Source: Scalindua sp964437425
GTDB lineage: Bacteria; Planctomycetota; Brocadiia; Brocadiales; Scalinduaceae
DNA: 14,559 nt
Assembly (NCBI GenBank): GCA_964437425.1
Contig: CAYTGO010000075.1
Span: forward strand, 1-14,559
Direction: 5' to 3'
Made by a program: the position numbers and the translations under genes. Below, piece after piece: positions 1 to 7,225 of this stretch. Position 1 is the stretch's first letter; every line of letters begins with the position of its first letter. The notes under the pieces are model-generated. The model ran no database searches. It worked only from the letters and a program-made list of their open reading frames with translations, and was not told the origin of the DNA.

Positions 1-450
1 TTCTATAGAAGTTCCATTTATATACAAAAAGGCAATAGAAATCGGGTAGTTAAACCGTCTTGGACCCGCGCTTCCGGGGTTGAGAAACAGGACGCCGTCA
101 CTATTCTCAATATTTGGTATGTGTGAATGTCCACTGATAACAGCGTTGAATCCCGCCGCCACTGGATCCAGGTCAAGTGAATTCAAATCGTGAAGGACAT
201 ATAAATATATCTGTCCCACTTGTACTACATCAGTGAGAGGCAGGCTGTCAGTCCATTTACCACCATCAACATTTCCACGGACAGGATGCACCTTTGCTAT
301 GGTTTGTAGAGTTTTAAGCACCTCCATGTTCCCCACGTCTCCTGCATGCACAATCAAATCAACATCGTTGAAAAATTTGATTACACTTTTCCTGACAAGC
401 CCATGTGTATCAGAAATTACTCCAATTTTATAGTCAAATGTACGTTTCAT
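1..450 (-). CDS. Metallophosphoesterase, YfcE/MJ0936 type (3' end cut by window edge)
   Basis: This is a probable calcineurin-like phosphodiesterase. The family hydrolyses phosphodiester or phosphomonoester bonds with two metal ions in the cytoplasm, and the physiological substrate cannot be inferred here. The 150 visible codons are open to position 1 with no stop. The metal-ligand motifs appear in the expected order: ISDTHG (Asp14, His16), HAGDVGN (GD motif), the VRGNVD asparagine motif, a histidine in VLHDLN, and SGHSHIPN near the end. This is followed by the LNPGSAGPRR loop typical of the family. The usual family length is about 150-170 residues, so only a few residues are missing. It lies 55 nt after the isomerase-like gene on the same strand and may be the tail of the same operon, but nothing ties it to lipid chemistry. 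In the histidine motif, Asp follows His where Gly is common. Confidence 0.85.
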   Translation of the reverse strand, partial: MKRTFDYKIGVISDTHGLVRKSVIKFFNDVDLIVHAGDVGNMEVLKTLQTIAKVHPVRGNVDGGKWTDSLPLTDVVQVGQIYLYVLHDLNSLDLDPVAAGFNAVISGHSHIPNIENSDGVLFLNPGSAGPRRFNYPISIAFLYINGTSIE

Positions 451-505
451 CCCATATTGATTGTATATTGCTGTTCCCGCTGGATTAAGTCTGAGATTAG
501 AATTT

Positions 506-817
506 TTACTTCATAAGAGAATGGATGCGCTTAACATCAAGTAGCGCTTTATCTGTGGGAACGAGTGGGGTTATTTCTATATCGGTGAAAAAAGGAAATA
601 GTGGTAGATTTGTCACGAGTTGGTCTAGGTCTTCATTGGAATCAACTTCAATAATAGCGGCGGCGCCTCTGCTTCCGGCCAGTTTACCACCGGCAAGGAT
701 CCTGCCTCTTTTCCTCATCCTGATAAAATATTCCCACTCTTTGACAACAAATCCCAGGAAATCCTTCACCGGCATGTCAGGTATTTTTTTTATTTGAACT
801 TTTAATAAGAAGAGCAT
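506..817 (-). CDS. Muconolactone-isomerase-like small protein (ferredoxin-like fold)
   Basis: This 103-residue protein resembles the muconolactone delta-isomerase family. The strongest sign is the segment LPLFPFFTDIEITPL (residues 71-85), which matches the characteristic LPLFPYMDIEVTPL block of that family. The N-terminal strand followed by a helix, and the Gly-rich hairpin AGGKLAGSRGAAAIIEVDS, also fit the dimeric alpha/beta ferredoxin-like fold. A good ribosome binding site (AAGGAG) precedes the ATG. No other gene of aromatic (beta-ketoadipate) catabolism is nearby. It is separated by 147 nt from the ketoreductase upstream, and it seems to be the last specialised gene of the KS/CLF operon. 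By inference it may act as an isomerase, cyclase-like or binding protein on the acyl intermediate, because several polyketide cyclases share this fold. Its true substrate is unknown, and a YCII-like or other stress-type ferredoxin-fold protein is possible. Confidence 0.72.
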   Translation of the reverse strand: MLFLLKVQIKKIPDMPVKDFLGFVVKEWEYFIRMRKRGRILAGGKLAGSRGAAAIIEVDSNEDLDQLVTNLPLFPFFTDIEITPLVPTDKALLDVKRIHSLMK

Positions 818-920
818 TTTATATAAACTCCTTTCTGTCTAATTCGCCATCTTTGTTATGTGAGCATTACCAACTGATGCATTCCGTATTTCTGAAACCC
901 GCAACGCGGATCTCGCCTGT

Positions 921-939
921 CCGCCAATTTGTTAGGCGG
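921..939. repeat. Imperfect GC-rich inverted repeat in fabG-isomerase gap
   Basis: CCGCCAA (921-927) faces TTAGGCGG (932-939) with a four-base loop, giving a short hairpin with one bulged base. It lies in the 147-nt gap 818-964 between the ketoreductase and the isomerase-like gene. There is no T-run after it on the minus strand, so it is more likely an RNA-processing or attenuation hairpin, or a remnant of a small palindromic repeat, than a classical terminator. The rest of the gap shows nothing recognisable. Confidence 0.4.
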
Positions 940-964
940 GTAACACGCAACAATTATCTGTTAT

Positions 965-1702
965 CTATAACGCCAACCCACCATCAAGTGACAATACCTG
1001 TCCGGTAACATAATTTGCATCATCTGATAGCAGGAACTTTGCAACTTTCGCCACGTCGTCAGTTGTACCGAATCGCTTCAGGGCGGTCATGTCTGTCATC
1101 TTTTGCTTGTATTCATCAGGTAGCTCAGAAGTCATGTCTGTTTCTATAAATCCGCATGCGATAGCGTTAACATTAATTTTTGCCTTACCAACTTCTTTTG
1201 CAAGGGCTTTTGTGAAGCCGATCATTCCAGCTTTAGAAGCAGAGTAGTTGGTCTGACCTGCCACACCGGCAATACCGCTGACAGAGGTTATGTTGAGTAT
1301 CTTTCCATTTTTCTGTTTGATCATGGTCATGATTACAGCCTTGGAAAAGTTATACACGCTCTTCAGGTTTATATTGATCACATCATCCCAGTCGTCTTCT
1401 TTCATCATGGCAAGGAGTTTGTCCCTTGTTATTCCGGCATTGTTGACCAGGTAATCTATCTGACCGAATTCATCTTTGACTTCTTTAATCATATCCTTAG
1501 CGCTCTCAAAATCGGCTACATCCGCCTTTTTTGCTACGGCTTTGACTCCGAGTGCTTCTATCTCTTTTACGAGTTCATTTGCCAGATCATCACTCTTGCT
1601 ATAGTTGAAGGCAACATTGCACCCGCTTTTTGCTAGCTCAAGTACTATCGCTTTGCCTATACCTCTTGTACCACCGGTTACTATTGCCGTCTTGTTACTC
1701 AT
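965..1702 (-). CDS. fabG: 3-oxoacyl-ACP reductase, SDR family
   Basis: This 245-residue classical short-chain dehydrogenase is of FabG length. It would reduce 3-oxoacyl-ACP (or -CoA) to the 3-hydroxyacyl form with NADPH in the cytoplasm. The nucleotide-binding motif TGGTRGIG is at residues 9-16, NNAG at 87-90, and the catalytic triad Ser140, Tyr153 and Lys157 sits in ITSVSG and YSASK, each two positions after its E. coli FabG counterpart. The C-terminal YVTGQVLSLDGG block is typical of FabG. The start is supported by a near-perfect AGGAGGT seven bases upstream. The gene follows the crotonase by 71 nt in the same operon. In this context it supplies the ketoreduction step of the KS/CLF synthase rather than, or in addition to, housekeeping fatty acid synthesis. 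Confidence 0.93.
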   Translation of the reverse strand: MSNKTAIVTGGTRGIGKAIVLELAKSGCNVAFNYSKSDDLANELVKEIEALGVKAVAKKADVADFESAKDMIKEVKDEFGQIDYLVNNAGITRDKLLAMMKEDDWDDVININLKSVYNFSKAVIMTMIKQKNGKILNITSVSGIAGVAGQTNYSASKAGMIGFTKALAKEVGKAKINVNAIACGFIETDMTSELPDEYKQKMTDMTALKRFGTTDDVAKVAKFLLSDDANYVTGQVLSLDGGLAL

Positions 1703-1708
1703 ACGATT

Positions 1709-1715
1709 ACCTCCT
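1709..1715 (-). promoter_or_regulatory. Strong Shine-Dalgarno of fabG
   Basis: On the minus strand the sequence AGGAGGT ends six bases before the fabG ATG. It is the strongest ribosome binding site seen in the left arm and fixes the start. It suggests the ketoreductase is translated independently of, and perhaps more strongly than, the coupled genes before it. Confidence 0.7.
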
Positions 1716-1773
1716 GGAAATTGTTATTTAAAAAAAATTATTATATCAATTATTATGCTTTGTCTTATATATT

Positions 1774-2592
1774 TTATTTCTCTACAGTGGCATTATTTTC
1801 AGCCAGTTTTATTTGCATCATTTTAGCAAATGCACCGACCTCGTATTCCAGACCTTTCGTAATATCATTCTCTACTGCAAAGTTAACACATTTTTTCATT
1901 TCTATGAGAACTCCAGTGTCTCTCTCCAGCAGCACCTTTGCCGTTTCAATGGCCTGACTTAATACCTCCTTGTGTGGAACAACCTGATTGATTAAACCCC
2001 ATTCCAATGCGGTTTTCGCGCGGATCATCTTACCAAGAAACAGCATCTCCTTTGCGCGTGCATGGCCTATCAGTCTAGGTAAACGTTGGGTTGTGCCCAG
2101 CGCCGGAATAATGCCTAGTTCCGGTTTAGCCTCCGGCAGATTAAAAAATGCGAGCTCAGATGCAATACGCAGGTCGCATAACATTGCAAGTTCAATCCCA
2201 GCACCAATTGCAATACCATTGATTGCTGCAATAACCGGTTTCTGGCAATTTTCCATTTCAACCAGCATCTCGTAAGAACGATGGAACCGTTCGTAATCTT
2301 TCTTTGCTACCAGATCTGAGATCCATGATCCAAATAACTCTTCGCGGTCTACACCGTCGCAAAATACTCCTCTTAACTTACTGGCAATAATAATGGCCCC
2401 AACATTTTCATCATTTTCGTACTGGTCCATCTTGTCATATATAGCGTCCAGTAGCCAGGAACCCAAAGAGTTACGATCAGGTTTGTTCAAGTAAATTATT
2501 CCGATTGTCTTGCCATTATCTGCCTCTATCTCTTCAAATTCCAGATGGTCATAGCCGGAATTATCACCACGATTCATTCGAATATCTTTCAT
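1774..2592 (-). CDS. Enoyl-CoA hydratase/isomerase family (crotonase) protein
   Basis: This 272-residue crotonase-fold protein would hydrate a 2-enoyl thioester, or run the reverse dehydration or an isomerisation. The oxyanion-hole segments are visible at GVFCDGVDREEL (residues 75-86) and NGIAIGAGIELAMLCDLRIA (125-144). The LPEAKPELGIIPALGTTQRL block (152-171) is the signature that carries the second glutamate. Both acidic residues used by hydratases are present, as Glu134 and Glu154, so an active hydratase/dehydratase is plausible. The start lies 4 nt after the reductase stop, indicating translational coupling. No FabZ/FabA-type dehydratase is in the window, so by inference this enzyme may provide the dehydration/hydration step or handle double-bond position in the product. 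The choice between CoA and ACP thioesters cannot be made from sequence. Confidence 0.88.
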   Translation of the reverse strand: MKDIRMNRGDNSGYDHLEFEEIEADNGKTIGIIYLNKPDRNSLGSWLLDAIYDKMDQYENDENVGAIIIASKLRGVFCDGVDREELFGSWISDLVAKKDYERFHRSYEMLVEMENCQKPVIAAINGIAIGAGIELAMLCDLRIASELAFFNLPEAKPELGIIPALGTTQRLPRLIGHARAKEMLFLGKMIRAKTALEWGLINQVVPHKEVLSQAIETAKVLLERDTGVLIEMKKCVNFAVENDITKGLEYEVGAFAKMMQIKLAENNATVEK

Positions 2593-2596
2593 AATT

Positions 2597-4618
2597 TTAA
2601 ATCCTCAGTCCTACTTCAAATCCTTCATGGATCGCTTCAAGTGCAGTCCTGACCTCAACACAATCGCCTATTTTATATAATTCATCAATCTTACCATTTA
2701 ATTTTTTGGTAAGGTCCTGATTGGATTTGTATCCTGCGGCAATAATAACAGTATCCGCAAAGATTTTAATATCTTTTTTATCCTCTTCGTACGTTACGCA
2801 GACTTTATCCTTTTTCTTAATTGATTTAGTCGATATGTTTTTTACTCTGATGCCGGTTATGCTGTTAATACCGGCATCCTGTACCTGCTTCAAGATAACC
2901 CATCTGGTTGAGATGCCGAAGCGTCCTCCTATTTTATTTTTCATCTCCAGGATAGTGATATTTCGTTTTCCCTTTGATGTAAGCTCTACGGCTTTGTCCC
3001 CATCAATGACTCTGTTCTTTAAAAGAAAGCAGGCAACTTCCGGCTCCATAGCTCCCATCTTTGCAGTGTGAAGAGCTATTTCGCAACCGATAGTGCCTCC
3101 ACCTATTATTACGACGTCTTTGCCGATCTTTACCTTATTGTCAAAAACGTCTTCAGCCACAACAACGTTTTTATTGTTAATGCCTGAAATCTGTGGAATA
3201 AGAGGACTTCCCCCTGTAGCTGCGATTACTACGTCCGGCTTCAATTTTTTTATCGTTGCAGTATCAACTTTTTTAGAAAGTTCTATTTTGACATTTAGCT
3301 TTTTAATCTGGTTTTCCAGGAAACTAATTACATTGACTATCTCTTCTCTTCCCGGAGGAATATAAGCATATCTTAATTGGCCGCCAAGTACATCCATTTT
3401 TTCAAACAAATGTACGTCATGCCCTCTCAGTGCGGCAACTCTTGCTGCTTCCATACCTCCCGGTCCGCCGCCAATAACCATTACTTTTTTCTTCTTTTTA
3501 GCCTTTCTGATCTTAAATTCACTTTCTCTGCCGGCCCTGACGTTATACAAACAACTGATAGATTTGAAGCCTAACAGGGAGTCAAAGCATCCTTGATTAC
3601 AGGCGATACATCTCCTGATATCATCGAATTGCTTCTTCTTATACTTCTTTGGTAATTCCGGGTCTGCTATTAACGGTCTACCTATTGAAACAATATCAGA
3701 CTGGTTATTGTCAATAACCTCTTCAGCCAGAGCAAGGTCATTTATTCTCACTGATCCGATTACGGGTACATTTACGTTATCCTTAATCTTTTCAGACAGA
3801 AATATGTAAGACATTCTCGGGATGGACATAAGCATAATGGGAGTGCGGCTTTCATGCCAGCCAGGTGAAACATTGAATGCGTCTACACCTGCCTTCTCCA
3901 ACTCTTTTGCTATCTCAACACTTTCATCTATCTTGAGACCTTCATCTACAAAATCTTCACCTGACAGGCGAAAGATTACAGGATATCTCTTTCCCGCTTT
4001 CTCTTTTATGGCTACAACTATCTCTTTAGCAAATCTAATTCTGTTTTTGAGACTGCCGCCATACCGGTCTGTTCTCTTGTTCGTTGCCCTTGAAAGAAAC
4101 TGGTTGATAAGATAGCCCATACCTCCGTGAATCTCTACAGCATCAAAGCCACCCTTTTTTACCCGAACTGTGGCAGCAACATAACCATCTATTACCTTCT
4201 TTATTTCTGGTATGGTCAGGGCGTGTGGTTTCTGTTTTATGTTGACGTGTGACAGACTTGATGGTGATACAGGATGAGTTTTCGAGAAAAACGAGGATGC
4301 ACTTCTGCCACCATGAAGTATTTGCGCTGCAATCTTAACATCATGTTTGTGCATCGTATCGGTCAATTGCTTTAAACCCGGTATATATTCATCTTTGTCC
4401 AGGCCAATAATACTTTTCCATACCTTGCCTGTCATTTCCGGATAACATCCGCCTACTACAATTAGCCCAACACCGCCGCGAGCCCGTTCTACATAAAAAT
4501 CAATAAAACGTTTATTAATAGAACCATCAGAGGTAAAGCCAAGATCCATTGCTGACATGGCCAATCTGTTCTTGATTTCCAGGCTACCGATTTTTATAGA
4601 TTCAAATAATTTACTCAT
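2597..4618 (-). CDS. 2,4-dienoyl-CoA reductase-type FMN/4Fe-4S/FAD oxidoreductase
   Basis: This 673-residue protein has the architecture of bacterial 2,4-dienoyl-CoA reductase (FadH). An Old Yellow Enzyme TIM barrel spans about residues 1-330 and carries FMN. The 4Fe-4S cluster cysteines are Cys337, Cys340, Cys344 and Cys356 (CIACNQGC then SISC). Two dinucleotide-binding segments for FAD and NAD(P) follow, GGGPGG near 383-388 and GGGTIG near 506-511. Tyr169 (GYLINQFL) and His255 (GWHESR) line up with the catalytic Tyr and His of E. coli FadH. The known family reaction reduces a conjugated dienoyl thioester to a monoenoyl thioester with NADPH. Its start overlaps the CLF gene's end by 8 nt (ATGAGTAA), and its end is 4 nt from the crotonase, so it belongs to this synthase operon. 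By inference it trims double bonds of a growing or finished polyene. A role in beta-oxidation alone is less likely given the neighbours. Confidence 0.88.
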   Translation of the reverse strand: MSKLFESIKIGSLEIKNRLAMSAMDLGFTSDGSINKRFIDFYVERARGGVGLIVVGGCYPEMTGKVWKSIIGLDKDEYIPGLKQLTDTMHKHDVKIAAQILHGGRSASSFFSKTHPVSPSSLSHVNIKQKPHALTIPEIKKVIDGYVAATVRVKKGGFDAVEIHGGMGYLINQFLSRATNKRTDRYGGSLKNRIRFAKEIVVAIKEKAGKRYPVIFRLSGEDFVDEGLKIDESVEIAKELEKAGVDAFNVSPGWHESRTPIMLMSIPRMSYIFLSEKIKDNVNVPVIGSVRINDLALAEEVIDNNQSDIVSIGRPLIADPELPKKYKKKQFDDIRRCIACNQGCFDSLLGFKSISCLYNVRAGRESEFKIRKAKKKKKVMVIGGGPGGMEAARVAALRGHDVHLFEKMDVLGGQLRYAYIPPGREEIVNVISFLENQIKKLNVKIELSKKVDTATIKKLKPDVVIAATGGSPLIPQISGINNKNVVVAEDVFDNKVKIGKDVVIIGGGTIGCEIALHTAKMGAMEPEVACFLLKNRVIDGDKAVELTSKGKRNITILEMKNKIGGRFGISTRWVILKQVQDAGINSITGIRVKNISTKSIKKKDKVCVTYEEDKKDIKIFADTVIIAAGYKSNQDLTKKLNGKIDELYKIGDCVEVRTALEAIHEGFEVGLRI

Positions 4619-5843
4619 GTTTTTTGATAATCAGACAAGAGTTGTTTCCGGACAGATCAAACGAATTAATGAGTACTATATTGGTGTTTTTTTCGAGTTT
4701 CTCATTAATAATATTCAGATTGCACTCGGGATCTTTCTCTTCGCAATTAATGGTAGGAGGTACTAAATCGTTGTTTATGGAAAGTAAAGCAGACGCTGTC
4801 TGTGCTGCTCCCGATGCACCGTAGCTTTCCCCTAAGGTGGATTTAATGGTGTGAACAGGAATTCCCTCACTTTTCTTCCCAAATAACTCATTGATGGCTT
4901 TTGCTTCTATCAGGTCTGACAACTTGCCAGAATTTCCGTTGGCGTTAATCAAGTCTATATCGTCCGGGGATGCCCCTGCATCATCGATACATAATCTCAT
5001 TGTGTTACTGGCTTTCTCAACTCTTTTCTCAGTGTCACTTTTCCTGTTACCTGAAAAGAGACTTCCATAGCCGGAGATCTCACCATATATTCTTGCACCG
5101 CGACTTTGGGCGTGTTCAGCATCTTCCATTACAAAAACATAACTGCCTTCACTCATAATAAAACCATCTCTTCTTTTGTCGAAAGGCATGCTGATCTCAT
5201 TTCCGGTACCATTGGCTCCGGCCAGCATCTTCTGTAGATAAAAGATCATGTATAGATCGAGTGAGATCTGCTCGACCCCACCGGCTATGATTACTTTTGC
5301 TTTTCCATTCTGTATTAGTTTAGTTGCATTACCAATCGCATCTGTACCTGATGTAAAGCCGGAAGAGATGGTCCTGGCGAAACTTTTCATCTTGAAGAAG
5401 ACTGATACGTAGTTTACTGATGAATTCAGGGCTACATCGTAGCTCTTCATAGGAGATACATCTGAAGGGCCTTCCCTGATGATGTCATGAAAATAATCTG
5501 TTGTCTGTGAGAAATTTCCGAGGGAGGAGCCAATGAGAATCCCGGTATGATTTGACAGCTCATCATCAATTTCAAGGTTTGCGTCATCTACTGCCATTTT
5601 TGCACTGGAACCCAGAAATTTAGTTCCATTATTAAGATATCTTAAACCTTTACGTCCTAAGAAATCTTCCGTGTTAAGATTCTTAACTTCTGCTCCGTTT
5701 TTACTTTCATACTTTGATAGATCAAGGCATTCCATTGGCGCTATAGTAGAATTACCTGAAACGAGATTATTCCAGAAATCCTGATGTCCGATTCCTAACG
5801 GGGACACAACTCCAATACCAGTAATTACGGCTTTTTTCTTCAT
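4611..5843 (-). CDS. Chain-length-factor-like ketosynthase lacking catalytic residues
   Basis: This 410-residue protein has the FabF/thiolase-like fold end to end, but the active site is gone. Aligned with the KS encoded just upstream, the nucleophile Cys161 is Phe163 (SSGFTSGTDAI). The first catalytic histidine (INAHGTG) is Asn302 (INANGNS). The second (MIGHTMGA) is Glu339 (LGESYGA). Only the lysine is kept, Lys334. The rest, including the GVEQIS and SFDLSGNN regions and the full length, is intact, so it is a maintained non-catalytic partner rather than a pseudogene. Type II polyketide and aryl-polyene synthases pair an active KS with such a chain-length factor, where Gln often replaces Cys; here it is Phe. 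Its ATG directly follows the KS stop codon (TAGATG), as expected for a 1:1 heterodimer. By inference it shapes the acyl tunnel and sets chain length. Confidence 0.85.
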   Translation of the reverse strand: MKKKAVITGIGVVSPLGIGHQDFWNNLVSGNSTIAPMECLDLSKYESKNGAEVKNLNTEDFLGRKGLRYLNNGTKFLGSSAKMAVDDANLEIDDELSNHTGILIGSSLGNFSQTTDYFHDIIREGPSDVSPMKSYDVALNSSVNYVSVFFKMKSFARTISSGFTSGTDAIGNATKLIQNGKAKVIIAGGVEQISLDLYMIFYLQKMLAGANGTGNEISMPFDKRRDGFIMSEGSYVFVMEDAEHAQSRGARIYGEISGYGSLFSGNRKSDTEKRVEKASNTMRLCIDDAGASPDDIDLINANGNSGKLSDLIEAKAINELFGKKSEGIPVHTIKSTLGESYGASGAAQTASALLSINNDLVPPTINCEEKDPECNLNIINEKLEKNTNIVLINSFDLSGNNSCLIIKKHE

Positions 5844-7052
5844 CTATAATCTACTGAAAATGTTCGTGACATTATTTCCTCCAAAAGCAAAGGAGTTGTT
5901 TATGACGCAGTTGACTTCTGTTTCGCGTCCTTCATTCGGCACATAATCCAGGTCGCACTCTGGATCAGGAGTTTCATAGTGTATGGTAGGAGGAATCGCG
6001 TTGTTTTTAATTGTCAGACAGCTAACGACAGACTCTATTGCACTTGCCGCGCCCATTGTATGGCCTATCATAGATTTTATAGAGCTGACAGGTATTTCAT
6101 TTGCCCTCTCCTTAAATACGGATTTTATGGCTAATGTCTCCATCCTGTCATTTAATGGTGTTCCCGTTCCGTGTGCATTGATGTAGTCTACGTCTTCGTA
6201 AGATAAATTAGCCATGGAAAGTGCGCTTGACATAGCTACTATTGCGCCCGCACCTTCCGGATGGGGGGCTGTCATATGGTGTCCGTCACAGCTCATACCA
6301 TAGCCTTTTAATTCAGCATAAATTTCAGCATCTCTTTTAGAAGCGGAGTCCAGTGTCTCCAGTACCATTATTCCGGCGCCTTCTCCAATTATCAGGCCTT
6401 TTCTCTCTTTGTCAAATGGCTGACACTTTTCAGATGCCAGTGCCTTAAGGTTATGGAAATGCGTAAACTCTGTTTGAGGGATAAGTTCACCACCTCCTAC
6501 CAGCATTACATCAACCTTTCCTTCGTGTAAAAGGTCTAATGCCCAGGCGATAGCATGGTTGCCTGAAGAGCAGGCATTTAGTGATACCATGTTAGGTCCT
6601 TCAAAACCAAAATCTTCAGAGAGTAGTGTGGTGATAGAAGATGGTGGATAAGTCAGGGCAACACCCATATCAAAGCCGTTGGCTTTGTCTTCCGGCGTGT
6701 TACGTAACAGGTATTCAAATGGTGGCAGTTCGCCGGCAAGAGTTCCGATCGCAATACCAAACCTTTCTAGATTACATCCTGCAATTTCACTCAGTCCACT
6801 ATCTTTCAATGCCTCTTTTGCAGCAGTATATGTATACTTGTGTATTGTGTTTGCTGTGGTTTCATTTTCAAAAACAGTATCAATTTTGAAATCTTTTACT
6901 TCACATGCACGATGTGCTTTATATTGTGATGAGTCAAAGGACTTTAACTCTGCAGTTCCATCTTTGCCATTCATGAGGGCATTCCACGCATTTGTAACAC
7001 CAATACCATTGGCGATTACTAATCCTAAACCGGTAACAACAACTCTTGGCAT
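5844..7052 (-). CDS. Beta-ketoacyl-ACP synthase II-type ketosynthase (active KS)
   Basis: This 402-residue condensing enzyme is close to the usual FabF length. It would extend an acyl chain by two carbons from malonyl-ACP by decarboxylative condensation in the cytoplasm. All catalytic residues are present: Cys161 (NACSSG), His294 (INAHGTGTPLND), Lys326 and His331 (IKSMIGHTMGAAS). The C-terminal NNSFAFGGNN glycine-rich loop is also intact. A ribosome binding site (AAAGGA) stands eight bases before the ATG. The gene is followed without any spacing by a catalytically dead KS homologue, which suggests the two form a KS/CLF heterodimer. A 173-nt gap with a palindromic repeat separates it from the radical SAM gene upstream. 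It could be called fabF by homology, but the paired CLF argues for a dedicated secondary-lipid or polyketide KS rather than the housekeeping enzyme. Confidence 0.92.
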   Translation of the reverse strand: MPRVVVTGLGLVIANGIGVTNAWNALMNGKDGTAELKSFDSSQYKAHRACEVKDFKIDTVFENETTANTIHKYTYTAAKEALKDSGLSEIAGCNLERFGIAIGTLAGELPPFEYLLRNTPEDKANGFDMGVALTYPPSSITTLLSEDFGFEGPNMVSLNACSSGNHAIAWALDLLHEGKVDVMLVGGGELIPQTEFTHFHNLKALASEKCQPFDKERKGLIIGEGAGIMVLETLDSASKRDAEIYAELKGYGMSCDGHHMTAPHPEGAGAIVAMSSALSMANLSYEDVDYINAHGTGTPLNDRMETLAIKSVFKERANEIPVSSIKSMIGHTMGAASAIESVVSCLTIKNNAIPPTIHYETPDPECDLDYVPNEGRETEVNCVINNSFAFGGNNVTNIFSRL

Positions 7053-7131
7053 GTTTAATCCTTTGGAAAAAAATCTGAAATACCGGGTTTTTCAGTACCC
7101 AAAGTACTTCATACACATTTTACAAAAAGCA

Positions 7132-7174
7132 AATCCCCCTTATTCTCACTTAACAAAAGGGGAGCAGGGGGATT
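7132..7174. repeat. Inverted repeat (small palindromic element) before KS gene
   Basis: AATCCCCCT (7132-7140) pairs perfectly with AGGGGGATT (7166-7174) across a 25-base loop. It lies in the 173-nt gap 7053-7225 between the radical SAM stop and the KS start. C-run/G-run palindromes of this form are common dispersed, MITE-like repeats in many environmental bacterial genomes. Alternatively it may act as an intra-operon hairpin that stabilises or attenuates the downstream KS/CLF message. No other gene is visible in the gap. Confidence 0.5.
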
Positions 7175-7225
7175 GGTTCTTTGATTTTCAAATATTGAGA
7201 AACAGTCTAATCAACAGTCTGAGTC

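Noticed and set aside
4611..5843. CLF-like gene as a decaying pseudogene of the KS
   Set aside because: It is full length, without frameshift or stop, coupled to the KS, and only the active-site positions are changed, which fits a maintained non-catalytic partner.
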